Part shown: piece after piece, positions 17,221 through 25,880 of the stretch
How the letters are laid out: each line of letters starts with the position of its first letter
Numbering within the stretch: position 1 is the first letter of the stretch
From: Bacteroidales bacterium
Lineage (GTDB): Bacteria; Bacteroidota; Bacteroidia; Bacteroidales; Muribaculaceae
DNA length: 58,861 nt
NCBI GenBank assembly: GCA_019416425.1
Contig: DXXK01000062.1
Location: 1-58,861 of the forward strand
Direction: 5' to 3'
Made by a program: the position numbers and the translations under genes
The notes under the pieces: generated by a model
Seen by the model: only the letters and a program-made list of their open reading frames with translations
Databases searched by the model: none
Told to the model about the DNA's origin: nothing

Positions 17221-18489
17221 TCACTTGTTGACCTGCTTCTGATAATATGTATCGGAGATTGTTCCGATGAAGGTCTTGCGCATGATGAATGCATAGATCA
17301 TGAAGATGGCGCATACCACGACGCTGATCACGAACGGGAATGTGCTTTCCACCGACTTGTCGAACATCTTGCAGATTCCCTGGGTGATCAAGGGCTCGAC
17401 CACGATGGCCGAGTAGTTGGCTGTAAGTATTATCGCCAGGGCCTTGGTGGAGAGGGAGGGACGGTCTACGCATTGGGTTGCCTTGTTGTAGAACAGCGGC
17501 TGCAAGGCTCCGTACCCGATTCCGGCGATGACGACACCGGCTCCGACCAGCGAGAGGTCCTGGGCCAATGCCACCACCAGCATTCCCACCAGACAAAGGA
17601 CTGTGCAGACCAGGACTGTCTTGCCGCGAAGCATGCGAACGATTGGAGTGAGTCCGATTCCGCAGAAGAACACCATCAGGAAGAATATGGACGTAAGCGA
17701 GCCGGTGACCGAAGCGTTGAAATGGCGTGCCTGCGCCAGGAAGGGCAGATACTCGGAGATTGAGATCGTGCCGAAGGTCAGCAGGAAGTAAGCCGCGAAC
17801 AGCGCCACCATGCGGCCCACATCGATACCCTGCTTGTTGCATTCATCGGAGGGAGCGTCGGTAGGGGTGGACACGTAGTTGGAGATATCGGCCTTGGTCG
17901 GGTCGAGCTCGCTCATTGGGACGCGGCCTATGAAATTGACCATGACCAAAGGCACAAGGCAAACCGCGTATACCAGGAACGGGGCGTGCCAGCTGACGCG
18001 TGCCAGCCAACCCACGGCGAACGTTGCCAGCACCAGGGTCAGGTTGGATATGGCGCTCTGCAGACCCATCTGTTTCATCAACGGTTTGCCGGCGAATGTG
18101 TCGGACAGCAGACCAGTTGAGAACGGCACCAGGATTCCAGCGCCGATTCCGAGCGTGCAGCTGAATATGATCAGGGCCAGCATCGATGTGGCGAGCATAT
18201 ACCCTACGGTCGATCCGGCGAAGACCAGCAGCGCCGTCACAATCAGCACCTTCTTGTGGTTCGTGGTGGACAGCTTGCCCGACATCAGCACGAATGGAAT
18301 GATCAGAAGATTGGGCAGCATGGTCAGCAGCTGCTTCTCCAGGGCGCTTGAGTCCGGGAATATTCGAGCCAGCGTGTCGAGCATAGGCGTGACCGCCAGT
18401 CCCGGCAGGTTGACTATGAGCGAAAGGGATAGAATGGCAATGTATGCCGCAGGGTCCAGCGGCAGCTTGCCGGTCTTTATTGGTTTCAT
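17221..18489 (-). CDS. MFS transporter, second paralog
   Basis: A 422-residue, about 12-helix MFS protein. It shares with its two paralogs the NLPGLAVTPML opening, the LEKQLLTMLPNL segment and an IPFVLMSGKL motif A-like turn. A central hydrophilic loop (about 205-225) contains DAPSDECNKQG. It lies between the first phospholipase B-like gene upstream and the third MFS gene downstream. The 139-base gap before it holds two hairpins, which may set its level relative to the hydrolase genes. Import of the hydrolase substrate or export of a product are both possible. Confidence 0.85.
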   Translation of the reverse strand: MKPIKTGKLPLDPAAYIAILSLSLIVNLPGLAVTPMLDTLARIFPDSSALEKQLLTMLPNLLIIPFVLMSGKLSTTNHKKVLIVTALLVFAGSTVGYMLATSMLALIIFSCTLGIGAGILVPFSTGLLSDTFAGKPLMKQMGLQSAISNLTLVLATFAVGWLARVSWHAPFLVYAVCLVPLVMVNFIGRVPMSELDPTKADISNYVSTPTDAPSDECNKQGIDVGRMVALFAAYFLLTFGTISISEYLPFLAQARHFNASVTGSLTSIFFLMVFFCGIGLTPIVRMLRGKTVLVCTVLCLVGMLVVALAQDLSLVGAGVVIAGIGYGALQPLFYNKATQCVDRPSLSTKALAIILTANYSAIVVEPLITQGICKMFDKSVESTFPFVISVVVCAIFMIYAFIMRKTFIGTISDTYYQKQVNK

Positions 18490-18531
18490 ACTGTTTCAAT
18501 ATTGGCATTAATGAATCAGGGATACCTAGAG

Positions 18532-18607
18532 GGTCCCCTTATCGGGGCCTGTAGACAAACCGGGCACAAGGCGCAGCCGCCGAGACGAGCCGCGGCTTGT
18601 GCCTGGT
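18532..18607 (-). other. Two hairpins in the gap between a hydrolase gene and an MFS gene
   Basis: One hairpin has 12-base arms at 18559-18570 and 18596-18607 with one G-T pair; the other is GGTCCC/GGGGCC around 18532-18549. Neither has a U-tract on the minus strand. They could limit read-through or protect upstream mRNA from 3' decay. Confidence 0.45.
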
Positions 18608-18628
18608 TCTTGGTGCAGAGTGACGGAA

Positions 18629-20263
18629 TCACTTCATGAACATCTTCACGGGGTTCCATCGGCCGTCGAGCGCGTCGGGAACAAAGTCCACGGACTCGTC
18701 CTGCTTCATGTCGGCCCAGGGACTCTGGCTCCAGATGAACGGCAGATGGCGCACATGGGCCGTACCGAACTTCATCCAGAACGAGGTCTTGGTGCCGTTG
18801 ATGTCGGGAACGCGGCTCAGGTTCTTAAGCGTATCGAGAATCAGCTGGCGTGAGCCGGCCTTGGCGTCCACGGAGCCGTCGGGGCGCATGCGGGCCATTT
18901 CGGTAGTGCCGTATCCCAGGTCCCAGCGGCCGTAAACCGACAGTGGCTCACGGTCCTCGGTGTATGTGATCAGGTCCTTGGCCGTCTCCATATCATTGAC
19001 GGTGCCGATACGGTCCCACAGCTGGTTGCGTCGCATGGGACGCAGGTTCATGCTCTCCAGTTCATATCCGACCCACCAGGATACCGGCTGGTTGACTCCG
19101 AACACGTGGGTCGGGGTGATCAGATGGTGGTCGTAGTCAAGATGGTTGGGGATGTAGCCCGTGGAGTCGGTGAGCTTCACCTCCTTGCCGTCGCATACGA
19201 ACAGTACGAATCGGTTGTAGGACATGTCGAGCAGGCCTATCTGTCCAGTGTTGGCATCCACCAGATGGTAACCGTTCAGATAGGTTCCGGTGTTGTCCAG
19301 CTTGCAGTAGTCGTAGAATTCCTGTATGCTGTGGGCGAACTGCTCGGCCGCGGCGGAACGGTACGCCAGGAAGATGCCGTCCAGCTTGGTCTTGTCGTAG
19401 AGGTCGACATGAGTGGTCTCGTTGAACCCGATGCCGTTGCCGTTGAAGCCGAAGTCGGTGTTTGATCCGAACTGTCCGGGACAGTTGGCGTTCTGTGTGA
19501 CGAAATCCTCGCCGATGACGTAGGTCACGGCGCAGCTCTGCGCCCAGAAGCAGCACCAGGAATTGTGGGTCCAGAACACGTTGTGGTCCGGCATCATCTT
19601 GGTGAATGCGGTGCAATGGTCGGGTTTGGAGGTGCGGTGCATTGCCTTGGTAGCCGTGCCGTAGCCCATCACCAGACCGATCTTGTCGCCGATGGCGTCG
19701 AACAGGTCGTACTGCATGTTGATGAAGATCACATCCATGTAGGTCAGCGGGGCGTTGTCGTAGCCTAACTTGAGCTGAGCGTCGTCGAACGCCGAGAGGG
19801 CCAGGTCTGAGAACTGCACGTTGGCGCGCGGATCGTTGCCTGCCGCTCCGTCGTAGATGCCCAGCATACGGAACACCAGACGGGTGATGTTGCGGTACAT
19901 CGGGTCATCCTGCTTGCCCGACAGGACATCGTACGTGTAATTGTAGTTCTGTATCAGGCTCTGGGCCGAAGCGGTCAGGTATTCCGGATGGACGTCAACG
20001 TTAAGGTTGTCCTGGGGAGTCGCTCCGATCAGGAAGTTCTTCCATGAGTTGTTGCGGGTGGCGACAATCATGGCGTTTCCCTGGACCTTGCCCTGAACGT
20101 AGCCCGCGTTGTACTCGTTCTGGTAGATCGAGATGTTCGGATTCTGGGCGTAGATGGCGAAGTTCCAGTTATTGTCGATACACTGTGCGAAGCCGCAGGT
20201 ATATTCGTCGAGTACGAACTGGGTGGCTTCCGTGTTCTTGAATTTCGGGGTGTATGTAGCCAT
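18629..20263 (-). CDS. Phospholipase B-like (PLBD) family Ntn-hydrolase, copy 1
   Basis: This 544-residue protein follows the eukaryotic phospholipase B-like pattern (PLBD1/PLBD2, Ntn-hydrolase fold). An N-terminal NNWNFAIYAQ strand is followed by QNEYNAGYVQGKVQGN and a RNNSW motif, comparable with the family's Q-AY-AGY-EG and KNT segments. Next comes DHCTAFTK with candidate nucleophile C217, then FWTHNSW (H233) and NTGTYLNGYHLVD (about 324-336), like the family's GTYNNQW-VVD. In PLBD proteins the Cys becomes the N-terminal nucleophile after self-cleavage and hydrolyses ester or amide bonds of lipids. No signal peptide is visible, unlike the lysosomal relatives. The family call is from motifs only. 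Confidence 0.78.
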   Translation of the reverse strand: MATYTPKFKNTEATQFVLDEYTCGFAQCIDNNWNFAIYAQNPNISIYQNEYNAGYVQGKVQGNAMIVATRNNSWKNFLIGATPQDNLNVDVHPEYLTASAQSLIQNYNYTYDVLSGKQDDPMYRNITRLVFRMLGIYDGAAGNDPRANVQFSDLALSAFDDAQLKLGYDNAPLTYMDVIFINMQYDLFDAIGDKIGLVMGYGTATKAMHRTSKPDHCTAFTKMMPDHNVFWTHNSWCCFWAQSCAVTYVIGEDFVTQNANCPGQFGSNTDFGFNGNGIGFNETTHVDLYDKTKLDGIFLAYRSAAAEQFAHSIQEFYDYCKLDNTGTYLNGYHLVDANTGQIGLLDMSYNRFVLFVCDGKEVKLTDSTGYIPNHLDYDHHLITPTHVFGVNQPVSWWVGYELESMNLRPMRRNQLWDRIGTVNDMETAKDLITYTEDREPLSVYGRWDLGYGTTEMARMRPDGSVDAKAGSRQLILDTLKNLSRVPDINGTKTSFWMKFGTAHVRHLPFIWSQSPWADMKQDESVDFVPDALDGRWNPVKMFMK

Positions 20264-20346
20264 ATTCTTGTTCTTGCGCCTATGCGCAAGGGGATTTTGA
20301 TGTTAAACGATTGTTGAGGGATTATTACGGGTAGGACCTGCTGGCC

Positions 20347-22014
20347 TTACTCCATGAAGAGTTTCACACGGTTCCAGGCGCCGTCGATGGCGTCGGGAAT
20401 GAAGTCTACCTCCTCGGGCTGCTTGAATTTAGCCCAGATTGACTGCGACCAGATGAAGGGTGTTCCATCCAGCTTGACGCTTCCGAAACGCATCCAGAAG
20501 GATGTCTTGGCGCCGTCCTTGGAAGGCCGCATGGAGAGCGATGCCAGGACTTTCTTGATTTCCTCGGTGCTGAATGCCTTGGCGTCGATGGATCCGTGAG
20601 GCTGGTAGCGGAGGAACTCGGAAGTACCGTAGTTCTTGTCCCAACGGCCGGCGATGGATATCGGCTCCAGGTCATCGTTGTAGGTGATCAGGTTCTTGGC
20701 GTCGTCCATTGTCTTCACACCTCCGATGTGGCGGTACAGCTGATAGCGGCGTTTCGGAGCGCCGTCGATGGTCTGCAGCTCACGCCATATACGCTTGTAG
20801 ATGGGGATGTTGCATCCCAGGACATAGGTCGGGCTGATCATGTGGTGGTCGTAGTCCAGGAAATTAGGCTCGTAACCGGTCGAGTCCTTGACGGTCAGGT
20901 TCTTGCCATCGCCCTTGAACAGGGCGAAGCGTGCGTAGCTCATATCGATGAGCCCGAACTCGCCGCGGTAGGCGTCCACCAGCATGTATGCGTTCAGATA
21001 TGTACCGGTGTTGTCGAGGGTCACGTAGCCGTAGAAGTCATCGATCGACGTGGCGAACGACTCGGCGGCGGCGGCGCGCCAGGTCAGCCACAGGCCCAGG
21101 GTCTTGGACTCATTGTAGAAGTAGGTCTCCGTTGTCTCGTTGAATCCGATACCGTGGCCGTTGAAACCGAAGTCGGTGTTGGAGCCGAACTGCCCGGGGC
21201 AGAAGGAATTCTGTGTCAGGAAGTCATCGCCGACAACATAGGTCACAGCGCAGCTCTGTGCGAAGAAGCAGCACCAGGATGTGTGGGTCCACAGGATCTC
21301 GCCGTTGTCCAGCTTGGTCACGAAGCCGGAGCAGCGTCCAGGTTTCAGCCGGTCGTTGTTGGCCATACGTTCCCTGTCCTCCTGTTCCTGCAGGGTGTGT
21401 TCCTTGTCGCTTTTCTCAACCGCGTTGAAATCCACTCCCAGTTCCTTGCCGATTGCGTCCCACAGGTCCATCTGGGCGTTCAGGAAGTATATGTCGATGA
21501 AAGTCAGAGGCTCGTCTCCGGAGTTCATCTTCAGCTCGTCGGGATTCATGTTGGCCATCTTCAGGTTGTCGAACGCCACATTCTGCAGCGCCTTCTTGTC
21601 GGCGGCGCCGTGGTATATTCCAAGCATTCGGAACATAAGCCGGATCAGCCCCTGGATACGCTTGTCGTCCTGATGCTTCTCCACATAATCCGTCATGTAG
21701 TTGTAGTTGTCGGTCAGAGCCTTGACCGCCTGCTCGACGGCGCCTGCCGGAGGAGTCACTGAATTGGCCCCCGGGCCCTCGTCGAGAACGTACCACCGCC
21801 AGGTGTTGTTGCGGGTGGCCTTGATCAGGTCGTTGCCCTGGACTTTGCCCTGCACGTAGCCGGCGTTGTATTCGTTTTGATAGATGCTCACCGATGGATC
21901 CTGCGCGTAGATGGCGAAGTTCCAGTTGTTGTCGATACACTGGGCATATCCCTTTGTGTACTCGTTGAGTACGAATTCCCGGGGCTCTGTGTTTTTGAAT
22001 TTGGGTGTGTACAT
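20347..22014 (-). CDS. Phospholipase B-like (PLBD) family Ntn-hydrolase, copy 2
   Basis: A 555-residue paralog of the next gene downstream, collinear along its length. The two share CIDNNWNFAIYAQ, SIYQNEYNAGYVQGKVQGN, CPGQFGSNTDFGFNG and LDNTGTYLN. The candidate nucleophile is C228 in GRCSGFVTK, H244 lies in LWTHTSW, and the NTGTYLNAYMLVD motif is near 335-347. An insertion rich in charged residues (about 200-222) precedes the Cys, where self-cleavage would occur. As in copy 1 there is no signal peptide, so a cytoplasmic enzyme fed by the neighbouring transporters is likely. Two diverged copies suggest two related substrates or a heteromeric enzyme. Peptidase families C45 and C69 are alternatives with the same fold. 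Confidence 0.78.
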   Translation of the reverse strand: MYTPKFKNTEPREFVLNEYTKGYAQCIDNNWNFAIYAQDPSVSIYQNEYNAGYVQGKVQGNDLIKATRNNTWRWYVLDEGPGANSVTPPAGAVEQAVKALTDNYNYMTDYVEKHQDDKRIQGLIRLMFRMLGIYHGAADKKALQNVAFDNLKMANMNPDELKMNSGDEPLTFIDIYFLNAQMDLWDAIGKELGVDFNAVEKSDKEHTLQEQEDRERMANNDRLKPGRCSGFVTKLDNGEILWTHTSWCCFFAQSCAVTYVVGDDFLTQNSFCPGQFGSNTDFGFNGHGIGFNETTETYFYNESKTLGLWLTWRAAAAESFATSIDDFYGYVTLDNTGTYLNAYMLVDAYRGEFGLIDMSYARFALFKGDGKNLTVKDSTGYEPNFLDYDHHMISPTYVLGCNIPIYKRIWRELQTIDGAPKRRYQLYRHIGGVKTMDDAKNLITYNDDLEPISIAGRWDKNYGTSEFLRYQPHGSIDAKAFSTEEIKKVLASLSMRPSKDGAKTSFWMRFGSVKLDGTPFIWSQSIWAKFKQPEEVDFIPDAIDGAWNRVKLFME

Positions 22015-22048
22015 AATATTAAATAAGAATTACGTTGGTGATTGATGG

Positions 22049-22070
22049 CCGGGGGTCGGCAGACCCCCGG
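22049..22070 (-). other. Hairpin between MFS gene and hydrolase gene
   Basis: CCGGGGGTC at 22049-22057 pairs perfectly with GACCCCCGG at 22062-22070 around a GGCA loop, in the 63-base gap inside the cluster. There is no U-tract on the minus strand, so processing or mRNA stabilisation is more likely than termination. Confidence 0.5.
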
Positions 22071-22077
22071 TGTAAAG

Positions 22078-23493
22078 TCATTTGGAAGCCGGAGTACCCT
22101 TGGCGACCTGCGCCTTGGCGACTGTGGCTGCGTCCTTGTAGGAATCTGCGGGCGTCGACGCTGTGAGCGCGGCAGCCGGATGGTTGTTGCTGACGTTGGC
22201 TGCGGCAATCCTTACCTCGGCGTCCTTGGCGTTCAGAGCGTTGTGGGCGGCAGTGTCGGCGGCCAGTTTTGCTGAATGCTCGCTTGCGATGCGGCTCTTG
22301 GCGGTCACGATCACCTTATATACGATGACGGCTGCGAGTACAATCACGGACATCCACGTACAGATCAGGAACGCCACGTTGGGGTGCGTGCTTGTGGAAG
22401 TGTGGAATACCTTGGCGATGGCATCGATGATGAATGGAGCCACCACATTGCCGATGGAGTCCATGGAGGCGAATATGGCCAGAGTCAGAGTCAGGGCCAC
22501 GCGTGTCGAGGCCACCGAGAGGCGGTCATAGTAGTAAGGCTGCGCGATCCCGTAGAAGTAGGTGGCGATCAGGATACCGATACCCACCAGGACCGGGCTC
22601 TTGAAGAAGGTGATCATCGCGAAGCCTATGACCGTGAACACCATGACGGGAATGGCCACGTGTCCGCGCAGCATCTTCTTGACGCACCAGTTCAGGGTAT
22701 ATCCCGAAGCCATGATTCCGAAGAACAGGATCGACGTAAGGTCGCCGGCCGTGGATGAGTTTGTGAAACGGAACGGGATGTACATCGAGATCGAAGCGAT
22801 CACCAGCGTGATGAAGAAGTAGTACAGGCAGTAGCGTGTCAGCATCCATATATCGACCTGCTCGGAGAATTTGTACTTGGTCTTGGTCTGTGCGTCGGCA
22901 GGCTTGGGTGTAGGAATGTATTGGCCGAATCTCTTGGCGAAGAAAAGAGGCACAATCGGCAGCAGGTAGATCATGAAAGGCAGACGCCAGTTGATCTTGG
23001 CGAGATATCCGGTGGCGATGACGCAGAGCATCAGGACCAGATTCAGGGTTGCCGAGGTGTAGCCATACTGTTTGGTACGTTTCTCTCCACTGAACATGTC
23101 GGCGATGAATGCGGAGGAAAGAGGACTCAGGATACCGGCGGCGATGCCGATGATGAAACTAAGGATAATCAGCGTGATCATGTTCGGTACGAAGAAGAAC
23201 AGCACGCCGCAGATGCCGTAGAACAGGCATGTCCAGGTGGTCAGCTTGTTGTTGTTGAATTTCGTTCCGATCCACCCTCCGAGGAATACAAATGGTATGG
23301 CCGCGATGTTGGGGCCGATTTCAAGCATCTGTGACTCAAGCTGAGTTGTACCCGGGAAAATCTTGGTGAGGTCGCTCATTATCGGGGTGATGGCCAAGCC
23401 CGGGATGGATGTGCAGATGAAGATGACGTACAGATTGAAGACAGCCCACAGAGGCAATGTCTGGTTTCCGTAGCCGGATTTGATTTGTAACAT
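22078..23493 (-). CDS. MFS transporter, first paralog, with long cytoplasmic C-terminal tail
   Basis: A 471-residue MFS protein with about 12 helices. The opening TSIPGLAITPIMSDL, the LESQMLEIGPNI segment and IPFVFLGGWIG match its two paralogs downstream. After the last helix there is an alanine-rich, charged tail of about 75 residues (SEHSAKLAADTAAHNALNAK...) that the other two copies lack. It is second in the cluster, after the porin and before the hydrolases, the expected position for the inner-membrane step of an uptake route. The substrate is not identifiable. Confidence 0.85.
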   Translation of the reverse strand: MLQIKSGYGNQTLPLWAVFNLYVIFICTSIPGLAITPIMSDLTKIFPGTTQLESQMLEIGPNIAAIPFVFLGGWIGTKFNNNKLTTWTCLFYGICGVLFFFVPNMITLIILSFIIGIAAGILSPLSSAFIADMFSGEKRTKQYGYTSATLNLVLMLCVIATGYLAKINWRLPFMIYLLPIVPLFFAKRFGQYIPTPKPADAQTKTKYKFSEQVDIWMLTRYCLYYFFITLVIASISMYIPFRFTNSSTAGDLTSILFFGIMASGYTLNWCVKKMLRGHVAIPVMVFTVIGFAMITFFKSPVLVGIGILIATYFYGIAQPYYYDRLSVASTRVALTLTLAIFASMDSIGNVVAPFIIDAIAKVFHTSTSTHPNVAFLICTWMSVIVLAAVIVYKVIVTAKSRIASEHSAKLAADTAAHNALNAKDAEVRIAAANVSNNHPAAALTASTPADSYKDAATVAKAQVAKGTPASK

Positions 23494-23587
23494 AAAGCAA
23501 ATGGTTTAATGGTTGGAGATAAATGTTTTTTGAATGTTCCGGTCCCGGAAGTAGCGGCCGGACTTATGGCTGATGCCATGGGGCCTG

Positions 23588-24931
23588 TCAGAAGGAGAAC
23601 TGGAGCTGGGTCTGGAGACGGCTGTCGTGGGCGCCTCCGATGTTCCATGTCTGGCGGTGTCCCCAGATGTACTCGATTCCCCACTGGAGGTACGGCGTGA
23701 TGTTGTAGAAGCAGTTGGCGGCTGCGTACAGAGCATATTTGTAGTTCTGGCCGTCGGGGAGGGCCTTGCAGTAGTCGCCGACGTCCCAGATTCGGCTTTC
23801 GGAGAACATGGCGTTGAACTGCAGTTTCTTGGTGGCGTTGACGGAGACACCTAAGTTGAGGCCCATCATCGGGGCTGCCTTCATTCGGCCTGGAGCGTCA
23901 TCCTTGGGAATGAACGATATCGGCTTGCCGGCGATGTCCTGCAGGTAATTTCCGATGCCCTGTCCGTAAGCCAGCTGATAGTAGAATATGAAAGCGTTGG
24001 AGGGACTCAGGTTTCCCGACAGCATGGCTCCCCATCCCACCATGTGTCGTGTCTTGTTGGCCACCAGGTCCTTGTAGGCGAAGTTCCGCAGTATTCCGGA
24101 CACGCGGATTCGGTTCCATGGCGAGAAACTGTATTCCACCCAGGCGGGGATGTCGGGGATTAGCTGTTCGGCGTCCCTGTAATTAGTGACCTGTGTGCCG
24201 TCGAACTTGGGGAAGTCATGGCCGCGGTAGATTCCGTTGGAGGAATAATACGACGGGAGATCCAGGCCGACGGCATATCGGAAGCCCTTGTAGCTGGGGG
24301 AGGTGTAGCTGATTTCATAGGCCACGTTCGAGACGCATCCAGAGGGACCTTCCGGGTCTATGGTGGGAGGCTGGCAGGCGTAGCAGTCCTGCAGCAGCGT
24401 CAGCTTCTCTCCGAATGTGAAGTTGCGCCAGGTCATGTATGCACGGAGCAGCATCAGGCTCATGCTGTTGCCGTCGGTGCCCAGCTTGACGTACGCGCTG
24501 ATTTCATTCTTGGTGTTGGCCAGGCCTACGATCTGCAGGTCCACGGCGCTGTTGAAGGGATTGATGAAAAGGTCGCTCCTGTGTCCCTTGACCGAGGGAA
24601 CCGGAATGGCCGAGGTAACGAAGCTGATTCCGGCTCCAGGCTGCTTGTACAGATTATTGCCGATGTCATATCCTAAAATCAGGTTGATGCTTCCGCCTAT
24701 GGTCATGATGAACTTGTTGTTGCGGGTGGCCAGAGCGAACGACGGGGCCGGAATGGCCTTGTTCTCGACAGGTCTGTGGCGGTTCAGGATTGCCTTGGTC
24801 TCGGCATCTGTCCGTTTGAACTCGATTTTGCTTCCGCCGTCATCAGTCAACTGTGGGACAGTATCCTGCGAAAATGCGGAAACCGGAAGCAGGGCTGCGA
24901 GCGCCAGCGCCATGCTTATAGTGGTTTTCAT
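23588..24931 (-). CDS. DcaP-like outer membrane porin
   Basis: A 447-residue secreted protein with a signal peptide (about 1-21, ending AFS-QDT). A short helical segment (about 35-60) is followed by a beta-barrel of alternating aromatic strands ending in aromatic FSF. Barrel motifs such as RSDLFINPFNSAVDLQIVG, a WRNFTFGEKLTLLQD turn and a final QWGIEYIWGHRQ are like those of trimeric DcaP porins, which let small carboxylates and peptides through the outer membrane. Loop cysteines (CYACQPP, GCVSN) are unusual for a porin. It is the first gene of the cluster and would supply the periplasmic pool for the MFS transporters. Confidence 0.7.
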   Translation of the reverse strand: MKTTISMALALAALLPVSAFSQDTVPQLTDDGGSKIEFKRTDAETKAILNRHRPVENKAIPAPSFALATRNNKFIMTIGGSINLILGYDIGNNLYKQPGAGISFVTSAIPVPSVKGHRSDLFINPFNSAVDLQIVGLANTKNEISAYVKLGTDGNSMSLMLLRAYMTWRNFTFGEKLTLLQDCYACQPPTIDPEGPSGCVSNVAYEISYTSPSYKGFRYAVGLDLPSYYSSNGIYRGHDFPKFDGTQVTNYRDAEQLIPDIPAWVEYSFSPWNRIRVSGILRNFAYKDLVANKTRHMVGWGAMLSGNLSPSNAFIFYYQLAYGQGIGNYLQDIAGKPISFIPKDDAPGRMKAAPMMGLNLGVSVNATKKLQFNAMFSESRIWDVGDYCKALPDGQNYKYALYAAANCFYNITPYLQWGIEYIWGHRQTWNIGGAHDSRLQTQLQFSF

Positions 24932-25106
24932 AGGCGTGAGGGTTTTATTATCCGCGGAGGTTCGGCAAAATCCTGTATCGGTTATGATGCATCAATGACC
25001 TTTGCAAGGAGTGTCCCAACGACATTGGATTTAACATATTTTGGTTTCTTATCATTACAACAACACTTTTTGGAAATAGTTTGAACGATTTTCAGAAATG
25101 GCTTGA

Positions 25107-25152
25107 GCATAAGAAAGGCCATGCGGGATTATCATGAGAATCCGCATGGCCT
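25107..25152 (-). terminator. Probable terminator of the HAD phosphatase gene
   Basis: AGGCCATGCGG at 25116-25126 pairs with CCGCATGGCCT at 25142-25152 and is followed on the minus strand by TTTCTTAT. It lies about 45 bases after the HAD stop. The 267-base gap between the HAD and porin genes otherwise shows no gene and no exact consensus promoter for the porin cluster. Confidence 0.6.
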
Positions 25153-25198
25153 GTGTACCGGTATTGTTGCAAGTGTTGTCAGTCAGGTATATAAGGAA

Positions 25199-25825
25199 CT
25201 ACGCCTGTAGTGCCACGATTTCATCGTGTACCGCTGCGTCTAGGCCCTGGGGCGCCCAGATTCCGTATATTCCCAGAGCTTCGGCTCCGGTCACGTTCCT
25301 GCGGCTGTCGTCCACGAACACCGCCTCCTCCGGACGGATGCCCTCGGCCTCCAGAATGGTGGTGAAAAACTTGGCGTCAGGCTTATACGCCTTCATGTCG
25401 CAGCTGGCGTAGATATGGTCGAAATAATCGTCGATTGGCTTTCCCTGGAAGAATCCGGGAGCGTGCATATGTTCCATCATATAGGGGTTGGTGTTGGAGG
25501 CAATCACCACACGGTGGCCGCGGAGGCGCAGGTCCTGCACCATGCGGATACGCTCCTCGGTGGTCGGTTTCACGAAACCCACCCAGGCGTGCGCCGCCTC
25601 CTGATGGGTCACCTCGCGGCCCACCATCTCGCTCAGTTTCGCCAGGAACTCATCCTTGCCGATCGAGCCGTTCTCCAGCTCCAGAAAGATACCCTTCTGT
25701 CCATAAGGGTCGAGCCACTTGTCTGTGTCGACGCCTATGGCCGCGAAGCGGCGCACCGCCTCCGGCATGTCGAGGGGGACGATCACGCCCCCCAGGTCAA
25801 ACATTATTGTCTTAGGTTTTTCCAT
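25199..25825 (-). CDS. HAD-family phosphatase (YihX-like, subfamily IA)
   Basis: A 208-residue HAD hydrolase. The nucleophile is D10 in MFDLGGVIVP, and the position two residues on is Gly rather than Asp, as in the YihX-like group. A helical cap spans about 18-90; motif II is VIASNTNPYM, the lysine motif is DMKAYKPDAKFF, and motif IV is AVFVDDSRRN. Relatives dephosphorylate sugar phosphates such as glucose-1-phosphate, or flavin mononucleotide, in the cytoplasm. It follows the antiporter gene by 55 bases on the same strand. The substrate is not determined. Confidence 0.86.
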   Translation of the reverse strand: MEKPKTIMFDLGGVIVPLDMPEAVRRFAAIGVDTDKWLDPYGQKGIFLELENGSIGKDEFLAKLSEMVGREVTHQEAAHAWVGFVKPTTEERIRMVQDLRLRGHRVVIASNTNPYMMEHMHAPGFFQGKPIDDYFDHIYASCDMKAYKPDAKFFTTILEAEGIRPEEAVFVDDSRRNVTGAEALGIYGIWAPQGLDAAVHDEIVALQA

Positions 25826-25880
25826 AAGTGTCTATAAATCTTATAACTCTTATAAATCGTGTTCCGGCGGTAGGTTACTG

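Noticed and set aside
17172..17294. N-terminal extension of the third MFS protein
   Set aside because: It overlaps the preceding gene, is not hydrophobic, and the paralogs begin at the position equivalent to 17171.
20596..21762. 388-codon plus-strand frame opposite the second PLBD-like gene
   Set aside because: Shadow frame; the minus-strand protein aligns with its paralog throughout, so this strand is not coding.
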